Part shown: piece after piece, positions 45,171 to 56,577 of the stretch
How positions within the stretch are numbered: the stretch's first letter is position 1
How the letters are laid out: the number at the start of each line of letters is the position of its first letter
Assembly (NCBI GenBank): GCA_958510825.1
Contig: OY294054.1
Coordinates: 8,720,319 to 8,784,318, forward strand
Length of the DNA: 64,000 nt
Source of the DNA: Brachypterus glaber
Lineage: Eukaryota; Arthropoda; Insecta; Coleoptera; Kateretidae
Direction: 5' to 3'
Made by a program: the position numbers and the translations under genes
Notes under the pieces: generated by a model
Databases searched by the model: none
What the model was told of the DNA's origin: nothing
Seen by the model: only the letters and a program-made list of their open reading frames with translations

Positions 45171-45285
45171 GCACTGCACTGCACTGTACTGTACTGCACT
45201 GCACTGAACTGCACTGAACTGCACTTCACTGCACTGCACTGCACTGCACTGTACTGTACTGTATTGTATTGTATTGTATTGTATC
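45171..45285 (+). repeat. (GCACT)n pentanucleotide microsatellite
   Basis: About 22 units of GCACT with GTACT, GAACT and GTATT variants; the variants cluster in runs at the 3' side. Confidence 0.9.
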
Positions 45286-47254
45286 CTGTAGCCTGCATAC
45301 CATATATCCAGTAGGGTCACGAACCTGAAAATATCGATAAATTTATTTGATATATTTATATAAGTAACGTAAAGAAAATGACAGCAATGTTTAATGCAAT
45401 AAATTCTCTATTTTAGCTATAAATGCAGGTGTATGTGAATAATTTGTTCTATATCCATTCTGTAGATCACGATATTATTAAGCAACAAGCCGTGGAAATA
45501 TGTAATGCTACGCATTTCATTATATACCCCTCACAGTGGATGGTATATTACATTTTCCCAAATACTTAAACTCATTTAAAATGCAAAATAAATAAAAAGG
45601 TTTAAAAAATTAACAAACAAAAAAGTCGTAGAAGGCGATGGGACTTGAACTCGACACCTTAGGATCTTTAATTTTTGCTACATTGTTTTCTTGTCAAGTT
45701 TTTTTTTAAAGCGGTAAGGTTGATCCTTATAATAAGAGTAATTTTTCCTGAAAATAAACGCAAATCGGACTTCCTCTAGCTTTTTTTGATTGGTTTAGCT
45801 TTAAGTTTAGACCCCTATAACTTTTTTGTTTTTGGGGGGTTTATTTTCAAAAATAATAGGGATCTTGCCATAATAGAACTGAAATTTCGAGTCGATCGGA
45901 TAATATGTTGAGTTATCCTGCTTAAGTGACATCGGAAGGACGAAAGGACGGACAGAGAGACATTTTGAAAACTGCTTATTTTTTTATGAAACAAATTTGT
46001 ATCCAAGAGTTTTTTGCCTGGGACGTTTTTTTGCGATTTTTTGGAAATTCGATACTACCATATTCTAGCGCTTCGTTCTATTTTTTATTACTTTTGTGCT
46101 TATGTTTATGAACGGTTTTTTTTAAATTGTTATGAATATTACCAGAGACGAGCCTAAGTGGCATAAGAAGCAGCTAGACCTCCAATAATTTGGCAAATTT
46201 AGCGCTTCGAAAATTTGAAACATATATCATCTGGAAATTGTCTAGGATTCCACTTGACAAATTTTGAAGAGAGTGATAAGACTTTTTTTAGTCTTAGTTT
46301 TATGGGAGTGAGAAAAAACTGGACAGTTGAAAAAAAAGTGCACCATGGTGTCCTTTTTTTAATTATCAGTTTTATACGAGGAGGAATTTAGGATTTGGGG
46401 TTTAGGGTGACAATAATTTTTTTGGAGGGTAAAAGATTTTTTTTTGTGAAAGTTTTCAAATTTTGTAGACGAGTTGGCAAATGAAAAGTTCTTGTATATA
46501 AAAAAGTTTGATAATTTTTGACGATTTTGGAAATTTGAAAACCTTCGTATAATACTCTTCCAACTCGATAGCTGTAAAGAGTATAATAAAGCAATTGATT
46601 TATTTATATAAGAGCGCACCATAATATTACTTGCACGATCAAGAAGCCGTTTAATATAGAATCCCACTGTTTTATTAATGGTTCGATATGTAGATTCCTC
46701 CAATAGCCTTAAACTTGTTATGGCAAACTCAATACAGTCTGTACATAGCCGTCGTTAGTAAGGACATCCAGTTAAAATTAATTTTAGGCCTTAATAAATA
46801 ATAGATTTAAAAATTAAATTTTTTGAATGTTCTGTCAAATTGGGAAGGAAAGAACAAATAAAGACCACCAGGGGGGCACTGGAGGAGATTTTTTGTTTTT
46901 CCCTTCGCTTACTCTATATTTATGCTAAATACGTTTCTATCATACTAGGAAAGAAAAAAACAAATAAAATTCAAAGGGGGCAAGGAGGGGCATCTATTTT
47001 TTCTTGATTAAATATCAAATAAATAATGCCTCCATATCCAATGAATATTATCCATGTTTATTCACATCGGGAATCGACAGAAGAGGCTCCCTGGGGTGGG
47101 GGGCAATAGGGAAACATATTTTAATAATGCGAAATTTTAATTTTCTATGACAATGAAGGTGACAGAACAAAAAAGTCTCCCGGGGGAAACAAGGGGATTA
47201 GATTGTTTTTTATTGACTATACCTACTATCGGTGAAAAATAAACGTGTAATCCA
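45286..47254. other. AT-rich non-coding region with repeat fragments
   Basis: A copy of the AGTATAC-type repeat (TAATGCTACG...CCTCACAGTGGATGG) lies at about 45500-45555, and an inverted relative of the 7499 tandem repeat at about 45711-45850. TGGGACTTGAACTCGACACC (about 45639) resembles the complement of a tRNA T-arm but no cloverleaf forms. A 114-codon frame at 46359-46703 (minus) has no motif. Confidence 0.5.
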
Positions 47255-48213
47255 GTCATCAGGTGAAAAAAGCGGCTTTGCCTAAAACTAATTCAGGGAG
47301 TTTTGATTTTGGATTTATTTTACCAATTTTTTTTTGTGTGTATTTTTTGTACTTATAACTAATTCACGGCATAGCCTTAAACATTACACTATAGGTTTTA
47401 GCGTTTTATTTTCTTTTTGGGAAAAACCAAAAATTTTATTTACATGTCAATAAGGCATGCCTCCTAGCACGTTTTGAGTGAAAATTAAAAAAAATCTATC
47501 TGGCGGTTTCTTTTAAATTTTTGTAAAATTTCAAATTTTAAAATAATTTACTCATTTGTGCCTCATTATCTCGAGATTCAGTAAACCGATTTTCGATTGA
47601 AAATTATTAGGCATGAAAAACCTTTAAAATGTATTATTTTCTTGGATCCTTAATAATTCCGGCATACATTTTTCGAACTTATACCTTAAAAATGTAAAAA
47701 TTCGGAAAATCTATGCCGGTATTGTTAAGGAGTTAAAAAATAGGACATGTTGCATGTCATTTTAAAGGTTTTTTCATTCCCAATACAATGGTGATTTTTA
47801 ATCAAAAATTGGTTTACTGAATGTCGTAAACATTAATTAATTAATTTAAAAAAGAAACCGTCAGATAGATTTTTTTTAATTTTAACTCAAAATGTTCTAG
47901 TAGGAATGACTTGTCGACAAATAAAGAAAATTTTTGTTTTTTCCCAAAAAGAAAATATTATAAGTAAAAAAATACAACGACTAAAAATGTTGAAAATTTG
48001 ATCCTCTTTATTTTCATATAGAACGTTTTTTGTCCTATGATGCACCGATCTTGAGATATTTTATAAAATCCGGTTTTTGTAAAAAATACGTGAAAAAAAT
48101 GACAGTTCCAAATCGAGTTAAGGTGGCAAAATTGGTTTTTTATTTGCGTATACCCTATAAAATAAACCCAATATCAAAACTCCCTGAATTATGTTTAGGT
48201 AAAACTACCTGAC
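47255..48213. mobile_element. Foldback element F
   Basis: The outer ends TAATTCAGGGAGTTTTGAT (left) and ATCAAAACTCCCTGAATTA (right) are perfectly inverted. Inner arms pair through TTTCTTTTTGGGAAAAACC against a TTTTTTCCCAAAAAGAAA-like segment, and AACCTTTAAAATG / CATTTTAAAGGTT. The centre is near 47660-47730. The right arm has about 100 bp more than the left (about 47970-48140). Confidence 0.8.
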
Positions 48214-48429
48214 CTCTGGAGTAGTGTGTTTGAGGTCTAATTTTTCAAAATATATCTGATCAATTTTAATGAAACTAAATTTAATCGATAGAATATTCAT
48301 TCTACATAATTTTTTCACAAAAAACCTCCTAGCTTTTTTGGCTTATGAAATATCAATTAATAAACAAAAAGAATACATTTTTTTAGCGATTATATCTGAA
48401 ACACAAGTGTCAGTTTATTTGTCACCGAT

Positions 48430-48838
48430 AGTATATATCGTCGGCTTACAAGTAAAAGGCACTAAGTCACTTTTTTGCAAAAATGGGATTTTTATGGTAC
48501 TGTAATTAATTTTTGATGATCTATGTACAGGTAAACCGAACTAACTTCTAGGTGGACTGCCAAGAGAGTTACCCACTATACAAAACGCACCAGTTTGATT
48601 TTGAATAAAATTTTATCTGGCAATAGGCACTAAGTCACTTAGTGCACTTAGTGCGTTTTACTTGTAGATTATTTCAAATGTTTCTGGACTAAGCGACTTA
48701 GTGTTTGTTTGGCGAAACGTGCATTTTTGTAACAATTATTACAAAAATTAAAAAACAACAGCGAAAGTTAAATTTGTCAATATCTCAAAACCATGTTTTT
48801 GGACTTAGTGCTCTTTACTTGTAAGCCGACGATATACT
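48430..48838. mobile_element. MITE with ~37-bp terminal inverted repeats
   Basis: AGTATATATCGTCGGCTTAC and GTAAGCCGACGATATACT delimit a 409-bp element; the inverted repeat continues as AAGTAAAAGGCACTAAGTC. CACTAAGTCACTTAGTG palindromes recur inside (about 48628-48655). Confidence 0.8.
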
Positions 48839-49305
48839 AAGTAAGCCTTAAGTCCCCGGGGGCATGGAGCATTTATAATATTTTGCCTTTATAATACTGC
48901 AATTCAATATATTATTGCATAGTAATCGGAGATTAGTATGTGTACCAAATTTAAGCTTTTTAACTTTACCTTAAGTCAACATTTGACAGACAGACAAAGG
49001 CGCAGACGGACAGAACCCAATTGAACGTATATAGTTGCGCCTATGTAGGGATTAATAAAAAGTAGTGTTGCCTCTAATTTTTTTTTTGATGGGCCAGAAA
49101 CAAAATTTTTCAACTTAAGATTGAGATTTTCCCAACTTTTTACTCACGACTGCGATTTTTCCAATTTTTACCCAAGATTAAAAAAGTAATATGACATTGT
49201 GCCAAATTTCAAGGATCTAGTTAATCTATCACTTAAAACTTACAAACTAACAATAAATTGAAATAAATAAAAGCGTGTAAAAAGTAGAAGAATTCACTTG
49301 TAATA

Positions 49306-50266
49306 TAGGGGAAAGTAGGGTAACGGTGCACAGTGGGTAACCCTGCGGACCACCGAAAATTCATATTACGAGGTATTCTGAGACATCTCTGGCATCCATG
49401 CTTGAGGGGCGTGTCTAACAATTCACTAGCACCAAAAACGGCGACTGATAAATTAAATTTGTTCACAATATTTGAATATGTGTAAATTGATGTTTGTTGT
49501 TGTTATTTTCCTCGTGTACGAAATAAGACGGTAAGTTCATAATTCTTGACAGAATATTCTAAAATAAATTTATTCTTGAAGGAGGGTTTGGCTTAGATGA
49601 AGCCGAATTTGCGTTTTCAGTTAATTAATAATTAAAATTAGGCCAAGGAGACGATCCCTATAAAAACTGGTTCTAAAGTGAGTATAAGCCGGTGGTTTCC
49701 TCTACTACTAGCCCACACAAGTCCTGGACTTAGGGGATGCTTAATTAAGTAGAATAGTACGAGGTTACAAACAAACATGTATGATCATTTGCATTTATTC
49801 ATGCAATTTTGTTAAATTTAATTAAATAGTTTTTGTTATGTAAAGTGATTTATTTTTAAGTTCATGATGGGGTAATGATGCGCATTCCCCTTATTCAATT
49901 AAATAGTAATAAAATTAAATAAAAAACAAGTTTTTAAAGTTAAAACCTTTCTAATAATTACATGCTACGTATCACTAAAAAGTAGAAAACTAAATAATTA
50001 TACAAATGTTCAAAAACTAGATTTTTAAAAGAAGGGTTTTGGAAACGTTTTTTGCCCCTTGGGGTGGGGAATTGTGCCCAAATGCACTTTTGTAGTTCTA
50101 AATTTATATTGTGATTATGGTAAAAGCTACCTAAGTTTTGATGATACGTAATGATAGTCTAATAAGTAAGGCTTCTTCTGCCACTTATAAATTTTTTGTA
50201 ATATTCATAAGGTGCCAAACATATCAAGTTTAGCTTAGGTGCGCACCATTACCCTACTTTCCCCTA
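49306..50266. mobile_element. TIR element TAGGGGAAAGTAGGGTAA, copy 1
   Basis: The ends TAGGGGAAAGTAGGGTAA and TTACCCTACTTTCCCCTAA are inverted. The body is homologous to 50996-53806, but copy 1 contains about 196 bp (49584-49779) absent from copy 2. Downstream homology extends to about 50552, beyond the TIR. Confidence 0.75.
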
Positions 50267-50995
50267 ATATGCTGCGAGTGAATACTCTTACTTTTTTTCT
50301 ATGATTACACGATCCTGAATTATTTTAAGACTAAAGTGCCGCATTAAATGTTACATTACCTCCTTCTTTCTGCTATACAAGGTAATTATTTCTTTTCTAC
50401 CCAACAGCTATTAAACTTACGTATATTTAAATTTAAATTAATAATCATTTTCTACACCATATACTTTGTAAAATGTATCATTATATTTATATGTGAGAAA
50501 ATATTCCATAGAGAACATGAACTTTTTCTCGATTTGCATTTTCCGTCTAAAGGCCGTTAGAGTCTATCATCTTTGGTCACACAATGGTAGTTATTAATAT
50601 AATATTGTTTTATTATAAATAAAAGTCGAACTTTACTTGGCGAGTGTGGTTTTGTTGTCAAAATGTACCCAACTGTATAACTTTTGAGTAATCAAATTTT
50701 TGGTATAAGAATGAGATTCTACATTAAAAAAAAATGTTTCATTCTATTTAAAGAATTTTAAGAATTATAAAATAAAATAAGAAGAAAAAGTTTATTCAGA
50801 AGATATTTGCAAATACTAGCTAAGAGAGCTACATCGCCAATATTTTAACATTGATATAACATTTTTAGAGAAAGAAGTCAATTTCATGTATCGAAAGTAA
50901 AAGAAAAAATGTCTCCCTCTCGAAAAAACACTTTCGGTTCATGTATTGGTAGGCAAATTATGCACCTTTTACATTTTTAATGTCGTTAAAAGATA

Positions 50996-53806
50996 GTAGG
51001 GAAAAGTAGGCTAACGGTGCGCAGTGGGTAACAGTGCGTACCACCGAAATATCATATTACAAGATATTCTGAGACATCTCTGGGATACATGCTTGAGGGG
51101 CGTGTCTAACAATTCTCTAGCACCAAAAAGGGCAACTGACAAATGAAAGTTGTTCACAATATTTTAATATGTCGTCACCCCAATATTGGTTTGTCGTATC
51201 TCCAAAAATCCCATTTTCGGGAAATCGAGTTTTAAAATGTTTTTCTAAATATCTTGTTAATCTTATGTTTCAACTCTTTTTCTTACTATAGTTTAATAAA
51301 AATGCTATCCAAAAGTGTCTTTTTTTAATAAATTAAAGGTTCCGTTTATTTTATATAAGAAAAACCAGATTGGAGATACGACAATTTAGGTTTTTTTTTC
51401 AGTATTGGTTTGCCGTATCTCCAAAAAGAAACTAAAAACTAACTAAATAGAATCATAATGACATGATTTTATATTTGGAAGAGTGCAGAAGGATTATTAA
51501 TGTTTGAAAATAAAGAACTTTTAATATTTACTTAAAGAAGTACAGAAATATCGAAAATTAAAAAAAAAAGCTAGGTTAAGATTAGGATTTTTTCTAAATC
51601 ATTAAAAATCAATATAAAAGTATATTTAAACCAAGTTTACTCACATTTTTGTACAAATTAGTATGATTAACTATTTAATTAGTTTTTTCACTATTTTTGC
51701 TCAAAATTTAGATTGAAAATCTGATAAATTGTCGCATCATCTTAAAAAATTCAAAATAATGGCCCAAGTTACACATCAATAATGTGAAAAGATTTTAAAG
51801 GTATTTTAGTTTAAATTATTACGCCTTTATTTTTTTATATCGGTTTAATAGTTCTTAAATTATTCGAAAAAAATCGGTACATTCAAAAATACTATTTTTT
51901 TGCCTTCGCAACTGCGATTTTAACTACTGTTTTGATTAAAAATGATTGTTAATTTAAACAAAATGACATTAGGTTGAAATTTGACCAAAGTTAGAGAAAG
52001 AGTTCTTTTTTGTAAACAAAATACCTAACCGATGTAAGAATTTAGTTTCAGGTAAAATTTTTGTTCAATAGAGCTCTGTACAACTAGAATTATGAAACAG
52101 AAGACGTCCCTATCTCTATCTCATTTGTGCACGGCACGCCACTTCCAACTTAAATAAATTAAAAAAATATTGCATTTTTTTCAATTTTTATCAACAATTA
52201 CCGTTGATTTTTGTAAATAAAGCTAAAGAAATTAATATTTTTTGCTAAGAAATAAAACTGATGATTTAATAGTAAAATAAAGAATGAAATATAAATCCTA
52301 TTAATTGTTTTAAATATGAAAAGGTAAATATGAATTTATTTAATGTTTATCATATTTATTATTAACTATATATTATTATTATTATATATTTTAATATCGT
52401 TACCAGTTTCTACATTTCAAGAAATTAATTATATGACGAGCGTTATTTCTGTTATAGCTACCAAAATGTCAAGATGTTTTTACAAGGGTTGCAAAAGTCC
52501 AAACGAATTTCGCCTAGGCTTTAAATCTAAGGTATAAAGAAAGAACTTACCTTTGGTAAACAATATTTAAATATCTAAACTCGTAAAAGTACTATAATAG
52601 GCAATAAAGACACAATATTTAGTAAAACACACAAAAAACTGAAATTAAAACAATATCAGACGCAGCTCACACAATGACAGTGGCTAAGGAAAATGGCGTT
52701 ACTGACAGTGCAGCCAACATAAAATCTAGGAGATTTTTTTTCTTTATGTTGGTGATATTACTTCTATCCTTTTTGGGTAGAACTTTTGTCCCTGTCTATT
52801 CTAAATGAAGAAATCTCCATTAACCTATTTTCACACTATTATTATAATAATAACAACTATAATAGTTAAATTAAATTATTTTTTTTTATTTAAGATAATA
52901 TTTTTGATTAAATGCTATCTTTATCTTTTAAAAATGGAGACACTACAAAACAATATTGGAGTTTTAAAATATTTTGTGGAGATATGACAATTTATTTTAG
53001 AAAATAAAGCATATATTGATGAAATGTTTGTTGGACACTAAAGAACTCGCTTGTAGATAAACAAATAGGTATGTAAAAATCTCAAAATATCCTAAAATGG
53101 AGATAAGACAAACCAATACTGGGGTGACGATGTGTGAATTGATATTTGTTGTTAATATTTTGCACGTGTACGAAATAGGACGGTAAGTTCATAATTGTTG
53201 ACCGATTATTCTAAAATAAATTTATACTTGAAGGATATGATCATTTGCATTTATCCATGCAATTTTGTTAAATTTAATTAAATAGTTTTTGTTATGTAAA
53301 GTGATTTATTTTTAATGAAATTTTAGTAAAATTAAATAAAAAAAAGTTTTTAAAGATAAAACCTTTCTAATAATTACATGTTACGTATGACTAAAAAGTA
53401 GAAAACAAAATAATTATTAAATGTTCAAAAACAATATTTTTAAAAAAAGAGTTTCGGAAACGTTCTTTAAACGATAAAAAATTCCAAAACCTTTCTTTTA
53501 AAAATTAAGTTTTTAAAAATCTGTGTACATATCTTGTGTTTTAGAAATATTTTTGAATAATTTTCTGTTTTTATATTTTGTGCATAATTCCCCAACAGGT
53601 GCGCAACGTTGCCCCTTGGGGTGGGGAATTGTGCCCAAATGCACTTTTGTAGTTCTACATTTATATTGTGATTATGGTAAAAGCTATCTAAGTTTTGATG
53701 ATACGTAATGGTTCTTCTGCCACTTATAACTTTTTTGTAATATTCATAAGGTACCAATCATATCAAGTTTCGCTGAGGTGCGCACCGTTACCCTACTTTG
53801 CCCTAA
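50996..53806. mobile_element. TIR element TAGGGGAAAGTAGGGTAA, copy 2, interrupted
   Basis: The left part (50996-51171) and right part (53131-53806) align to copy 1; between them lies a 1.96-kb insertion. Homology to copy 1 continues through 54085. Confidence 0.75.
51172..53130. mobile_element. 1.96-kb TIR element TCGTCACCCC
   Basis: The ends TCGTCACCCCAATATTGG and CCAATACTGGGGTGACGA are inverted repeats and extend through GTTTGTC(G/T)TATCTCC. The uninterrupted homologous site is at about 49485 in copy 1. An internal TATTGGTTTGCCGTATCTCC (about 51403) repeats the terminal motif. No transposase frame is seen; short frames of about 60 codons lack motifs. Confidence 0.75.
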
Positions 53807-54031
53807 TATGCTGCGAGTGAATACTCTTACTTTTTTTCTATGACTACACGATCCTCACTTATTTTAAGGCTAAAGTGCAGCATTAAATGTTACATTACCT
53901 CCTTCTTTCTGCTATACAAGGTAATTATTTCATTTCTACCCAACAGCTATTAAACTTATATTTAAATTTAAATTAATAATCATTTTCTACACCATATACT
54001 TTGTAAAATGTATCATTATATTTATATGTGA

Positions 54032-54796
54032 GAAAATATTCCATAGAGAACATGAGCTTTTTCTCTATTTGCATTTTCCGTCTAAAGGCCGTTTGGACCC
54101 CCCCCCCCCCCCCAGGACAACTTCCTGGATCAGCCACTGATACTGGTGTTGAGACCGACCTATGTATTTTGGTATTCTGAACACGAATCTGTCATAAAAA
54201 AGACACTGCTGGCTCATTTTTTTGCTACACTGAAAAATCTTTCTAAATTGGTAAAAATCTCATATTATTTCAGTGTAGCAAAGAAGTCTTTTTAGTGACG
54301 GGAAAGAATATGTGGCGCTACCTATAGCATGACGCCAATAAAATCGACGCACGAAAATATGTAATAAATGTAAATTTATTTTAATGTGTTTCTATTATTG
54401 CCAAAAAAAGTCCAAACGAAAATATTCCATAGAGAACATGAACTTTTTCTCGATTTGCATTTTCCGTCTAAAGGCCGTTTGGATCCCCCCCCCCCCCAGG
54501 ACAACTTCCTGGATCAGCCACTGATACTGGTGTTGAGACCGACCTATGTATTTTGGTATTCTGAACACGAATCTGTCATAAAAAAGACACTGCTGGCTCA
54601 TTTTTTTGCTACACTGAAAAATCTTTCTAAAATGGTAAAAATCTCATATTATTTCAGTGTAGCAAAGAAGTCTTTTTAGTGACGGGAAAGAATATGTGGC
54701 GCTACCTATAGCATGACGCCAATAAAATCGACGCACGAAAATATGTAATAAATGTAAATTTATTTTAATGTGTTTCTATTATTGCCAAAAAATACA
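54032..54796 (+). repeat. Tandem duplication of a 378-bp unit with a poly-C tract
   Basis: Units at 54032-54409 and 54419-54796 are nearly identical over GAAAATATTCCATAGAGAAC, a C homopolymer after GTTTGGA, AGGACAACTTCCTGGATCAG and TAGTGACGGGAAAGAATATG. The first ~65 bp also occurs at about 50494-50558. The C run differs in length between units. Confidence 0.9.
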
Positions 54797-55699
54797 ATAA
54801 GTTGTTATTGTTGTTAATGTTGTTATTAACAACATTTTTATTTATACAAATACAACATTGCGTTAATGTTTTATAAAAGTAATAAATCAATGTATATTTA
54901 ATATATCTTATTTAGGTGCAATATTTATATAATATTTTTTAAATGTAACAAATCTATGTTTATGGCTTATTTAAATGCAATATTTATAAAATGTTTTTTA
55001 TTTTTTTAATGTAACACTCTCATGAAACCCTTAATTTAACGGTCCCAGAATAGATTTTTCCAATTTTTGTGATAGTATTTTTGTTCACCTATAATAGTTA
55101 AATGTATAATTGGTTTTGTGTTTCTCTCGAAGACATTTGTCTGGTTTAATGTTTTTTCGGGGAGGAACAAACAGTCAGATCAGTAATGGTGTTTTTGTTT
55201 AAAGCCCATAAAGCTGCTGTAACAATGCCTCGTTCAAAATACATCAGGGCCACGATAATAAATGCTTTTATTTATACTCTTTGTAGCCCTACAGCTAGAA
55301 AAGTATTATAAATACAAAAAAAAATGCTTTTGTCAAAAAGATTTTTTTTTATTTGTGCAATAAAAAAAAAACAAGGAAAAATAGAAAAATTAAATTTCAA
55401 AGAAAAATATTAAAAAAATAATTATCGAAAAATAAAGTAAAAAAAAAAAGCAGTTGTCGAAAAATTTTCGACAAAGAATTCTTTTTCAATAGAAAAAATT
55501 AGCATACGATGCATATTACAGGTAAAAAATATATTTTTTTACTTTTATTAGAAAACCTATGTTTCCAAATCTGTCATTATCTTGAAACATTTTAGAGTTT
55601 TCGTGGTCACTATGTTTCGCAAACATACTGCTAAATCAGATGTTTTGCAGATACAACATCGTGATACGCGACTTTGTTGTTTAGGACCAAGTCAAAACA
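54797..55699. other. AT-rich non-coding region
   Basis: (TTGTTA)-type low complexity is seen at about 54800-54840 and A/T homopolymer runs at 55300-55500. No gene is seen. Confidence 0.45.
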
Positions 55700-56020
55700 A
55701 AAACTAACCAAACAGATACATTTTTGGCATTTTTGAAAGGTTTCATCGACATGGAATGGAATGTACCAAAAGGTCAAGCTAAATTGTTTATTTAAAACGT
55801 ATGTATTTAAATGTGTTTGACTGACTTCTTAAACAGGGTTAAAAAAAACTTTTGCTACCTGTATGGGAAGCATATTTGTATGCATATTTCCCTAAAAAAT
55901 ACAGTGGATTTCATACCAAATTTCCTTCTATAAAAATCATAAATTTTCTATAAGAATATGTAGGTTTTCGAAGAAATTTGCAAGCTCAAAATTTTAAGCA
56001 AGCAGTGGTTTCTGAAGTAT

Positions 56021-56448
56021 TGGAGTGAACCGTTTTGAAAAATAAATAATTGGGCGCCGGTGACGGTTCTCGGGGTGGAAGGTTCGAAAGGAAAAAACTG
56101 TCTATAGTCGGTTCTCAGCTTTATTCCTTGACACAAGGTGGCCAACAACTCCAGCACTTCGGAAATGAATGGTGAATGAATGAACGAATCTCAAAATTCT
56201 AACACCAGGATAGCTTATATATCATATATAAGTAATTATCCCTGAGGATGATTGAGAAAAATTAAGATTTGTAGAAAGTTAACTAAGTGAAAATGAATGA
56301 AATATCTGTTAGTATATTTTAGTAATTTATAAAAATCCCTAGGTCAAGGTCACACTGAAATGCTGAAGTTTTGACATATAGTAAACAAAAGACATAACCT
56401 TTAAACGCAATAAAAATAATATCTAGGTTTTTATATGGTATCACCACA
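56021..56448 (-). repeat. 3' LTR of the gypsy element (428 bp)
   Basis: Begins TGTGGTGATACC on the minus strand, immediately after the polypurine tract, and ends ACTCCA next to the target duplication. AATAAA at 56125-56120 is the likely polyadenylation signal. Confidence 0.93.
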
Positions 56449-56577
56449 ACTACCCCCCCCCAGCTCATTAATGCTTGAAAACAGTGTTGATGAGGTACAA
56501 CAGTGGTAGCCTCAATAAAACCGAGATAATTAAATTAAATATTAAATATTCATAGGGGAAAGCGCCCCTAGGCACGT

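Noticed and set aside
45630..45670. tRNA T-arm-like GAGTTCAAGTCC on the minus strand
   Set aside because: No matching acceptor, D or anticodon arms could be built; the T-stem does not pair.
46359..46703. 114-codon minus-strand open frame
   Set aside because: Overlapping second frame of similar quality, K/F/S/N-rich, no motif; probably chance.
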